Assembly (NCBI RefSeq): GCF_001270265.1
Contig: NZ_LGAP01000026.1
Coordinates: forward strand, 1 to 64,000
Source: Ensifer adhaerens
GTDB lineage: Bacteria; Pseudomonadota; Alphaproteobacteria; Rhizobiales; Rhizobiaceae
Reading direction: 5' to 3'
DNA: 64,000 nt
Shown: positions 62,908 to 64,000 of the stretch, piece after piece
Layout: every line of letters begins with the position of its first letter
How positions within the stretch are numbered: position 1 is the first letter of the stretch
The notes under the pieces: model-generated
Database searches by the model: none
What the model was told of the DNA's origin: nothing
What the model saw: the letters and a program-made list of their open reading frames with translations, nothing else
Translations under genes and position numbers: made by a program

Positions 62908-62942
62908 GGGTCATGCGGGTTGGTTTTTTGAAAGGAGCGGAA

Positions 62943-63284
62943 ATGCGGGTACGGACAGTTCGCATCGGCATTCTCTCAGGCGTGTTGAGCCTGATGGCCG
63001 TCGCCCCCGCCGCCGGCGGGGACATCGCCTGTGTCGTCGCAGATCCGACCGGCACGCCGCTCAATGTCCGAACGGAACCGAATGGCCGGATCGTCATGAC
63101 CTTGGCCAATGGCAGCAAGGTTCGCCGCGTCGGCGAAAGCAGGCATGCGGGCAAGGGCTGGGCGCTTGTTTCGAGCGACGCCGGAGAACTCGGCTGGGTG
63201 TTTGCCGCCTATCTCGACTGTGTTCCCGTTGACGGCGACCAGCTGAAGTCGGCGCCGATGCGCCCGCGACCAACCGGTAATTGA
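62943..63284 (+). CDS. Secreted SH3-domain protein
   Basis: A 113-residue protein: signal peptide (RIGILSGVLSLMAVAPAAGG), then one bacterial SH3 domain (CVVADPTGTPLNVRTEPNGRIVMTLANGSKVRRVGESRHAGKGWALVSSDAGELGWVFAAYLDC). The two Cys at its ends probably form a disulfide. Such domains bind peptidoglycan. ATG 62943 has AAAGGAG. It follows the histidine kinase gene by 35 nt and may be co-transcribed. Confidence 0.85.
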   Translation: MRVRTVRIGILSGVLSLMAVAPAAGGDIACVVADPTGTPLNVRTEPNGRIVMTLANGSKVRRVGESRHAGKGWALVSSDAGELGWVFAAYLDCVPVDGDQLKSAPMRPRPTGN

Positions 63285-63454
63285 GAGGCGCCCGGCCATC
63301 GCCCCAGGGCCATTTTCATGACCCTTTCCTTTTTGATCCAATTCGGTTATAGGCACGCCAGCAAAAGGCGCATGCCCGTTGCATTCACGGCCGCAGCTGG
63401 ACGACATCCCGGCTGAAGGCGTCCCTAAATCCTCGAAATCGAAAGGATCATCTG

Positions 63455-63724
63455 ATGTCGATTGCTGCAGAGCGTAAGGCTCAGCTCATCAAGGAATATG
63501 CAACCGTTGAAGGCGACACCGGTTCTCCGGAAGTCCAGGTTGCTATCCTGACGGAACGGATCAACAACCTGACCGAACACTTCAAGGGCCACAAGAAGGA
63601 TAACCATTCCCGCCGTGGTCTTCTCGCGATGGTTTCCAGCCGTCGTTCGCTCCTCGACTATCTGAAGAAGAAAGACGAAGCGCGCTACACCAAGCTGATT
63701 GGTGCCCTCGGCATCCGTCGCTAA
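63455..63724 (+). CDS. rpsO: 30S ribosomal protein S15
   Basis: An 89-residue S15 with canonical [51 protein letters not shown]. It binds the 16S three-way junction in 30S assembly. AAAGGA SD. A strong terminator separates it from the expected pnp gene to the right, and the leader of 170 nt could hold an S15 autoregulatory site. Confidence 0.98.
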   Translation: MSIAAERKAQLIKEYATVEGDTGSPEVQVAILTERINNLTEHFKGHKKDNHSRRGLLAMVSSRRSLLDYLKKKDEARYTKLIGALGIRR

Positions 63725-63733
63725 GCGACTTGC

Positions 63734-63767
63734 CCGGCGGACCGCTTGCGGTCCGCCGGCCTTTTTT
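63734..63767 (+). terminator. Terminator after rpsO
   Basis: A perfect 11-bp stem CCGGCGGACCG / CGGTCCGCCGG with loop CTTG is followed by CC and six T. Confidence 0.9.
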
Positions 63768-64000
63768 ATTATGGAGCGCAGAGCGCTCAGGAAATGAACT
63801 CTCCGCAAGCGCACTAGGCGCACACAAGGAGAGGTATCCAGCGGGCCGGATGGGCCGGATCCGCGGATCAACCGATGGCCCGTCATGGGGCAGGATTGCA
63901 GGATGCTTCGGCGCCTGCTTGCAGAACCCGCTGCGGGGCAGCCAGGTTTTGCAAAGCGGAAAGCGGCCGGTCTCTTTTGAAGCCTCCCGTTGTCTTGCCC
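63768..64000 (+). other. Gene-free right end, probably leader of pnp
   Basis: No coding sequence is supported in the last 233 nt. By synteny polynucleotide phosphorylase should begin beyond the edge. The region contains several short GC-rich inverted repeats (for example GGGCCGGATGGGCC near 63843), which fits a long structured pnp leader, but nothing diagnostic is seen. Confidence 0.4.

Overview
The window looks like chromosomal DNA of a Rhizobiaceae alphaproteobacterium, most probably of the Sinorhizobium/Ensifer type. This is inferred from several things: RIME-like intergenic palindromes, a membrane-anchored CycM-type cytochrome, a lone DUF1127 mini-protein, the blocks kdsB-pheA and ffs-dnaX-ybaB (recR nearby), the order rimP-nusA-ylxR-infB-rbfA-truB-rpsO, and frequent GTG/TTG starts behind good Shine-Dalgarno (SD) sequences. 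No phage, plasmid, rRNA or CRISPR locus is seen.

Left part (1-30 kb). A truncated membrane gene is followed by an M20 peptidase, a MarR regulator and a strong small-RNA candidate just before polA. Next come purU and an acrA-acrB-tetR efflux operon with a very AcrR-like operator upstream. From 12.6 to 26.2 kb lies a large amino-sugar / peptidoglycan-recycling locus. The minus strand carries murQ, a sugar-binding protein, two permeases, an oxidoreductase and an ATPase. The divergent plus strand carries a BadF-type kinase, a GntR regulator, a NagB-II-like SIS protein and nagA. Convergent to these is amidase-ROK kinase-cutC. Then follow a CysZ-like membrane protein, slyX, a BMP-family binding protein, msrA and tRNA-Ser(GGA).

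Middle part (30-44.5 kb). This is more accessory. It holds a DUF2092 lipoprotein-like/secreted gene with a tiny secreted partner, a broken doxX, an ArsR-AHSA1-RibD/DHFR trio, a BtrH-like Cys protease/acyltransferase fold protein with a MerR regulator, a CmlA/FloR-type MFS pump, and a BON-domain gene with an EcfG/RpoE2-type promoter. An AEC permease, cycM, kdsB-pheA, DUF1127, VOC, a WYL-type regulator, nudC and a HIT gene follow.

Right part (44.5-64 kb). This is mostly housekeeping: the SRP RNA, dnaX-ybaB, recR, and the rimP-nusA-ylxR-infB-rbfA-truB translation/transcription operon with a promoter, a leader attenuator and an internal terminator, then rpsO. Interspersed are a patatin phospholipase with an internal membrane hairpin, a LysE exporter, an MltB-type lytic transglycosylase, an MFS_3 exporter, an HWE histidine kinase and an SH3 protein. 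pnp presumably starts just after the window.

The most notable non-coding signal is a population of palindromic repeats: four RIME-like copies plus one diverged copy, and three copies of CTAG/TTAG-bounded elements. In four places such a repeat supplies the stop codon, and in one also the last residues, of the adjacent gene. Start codons were chosen by SD position and family alignment, so many differ from the longest open frame.
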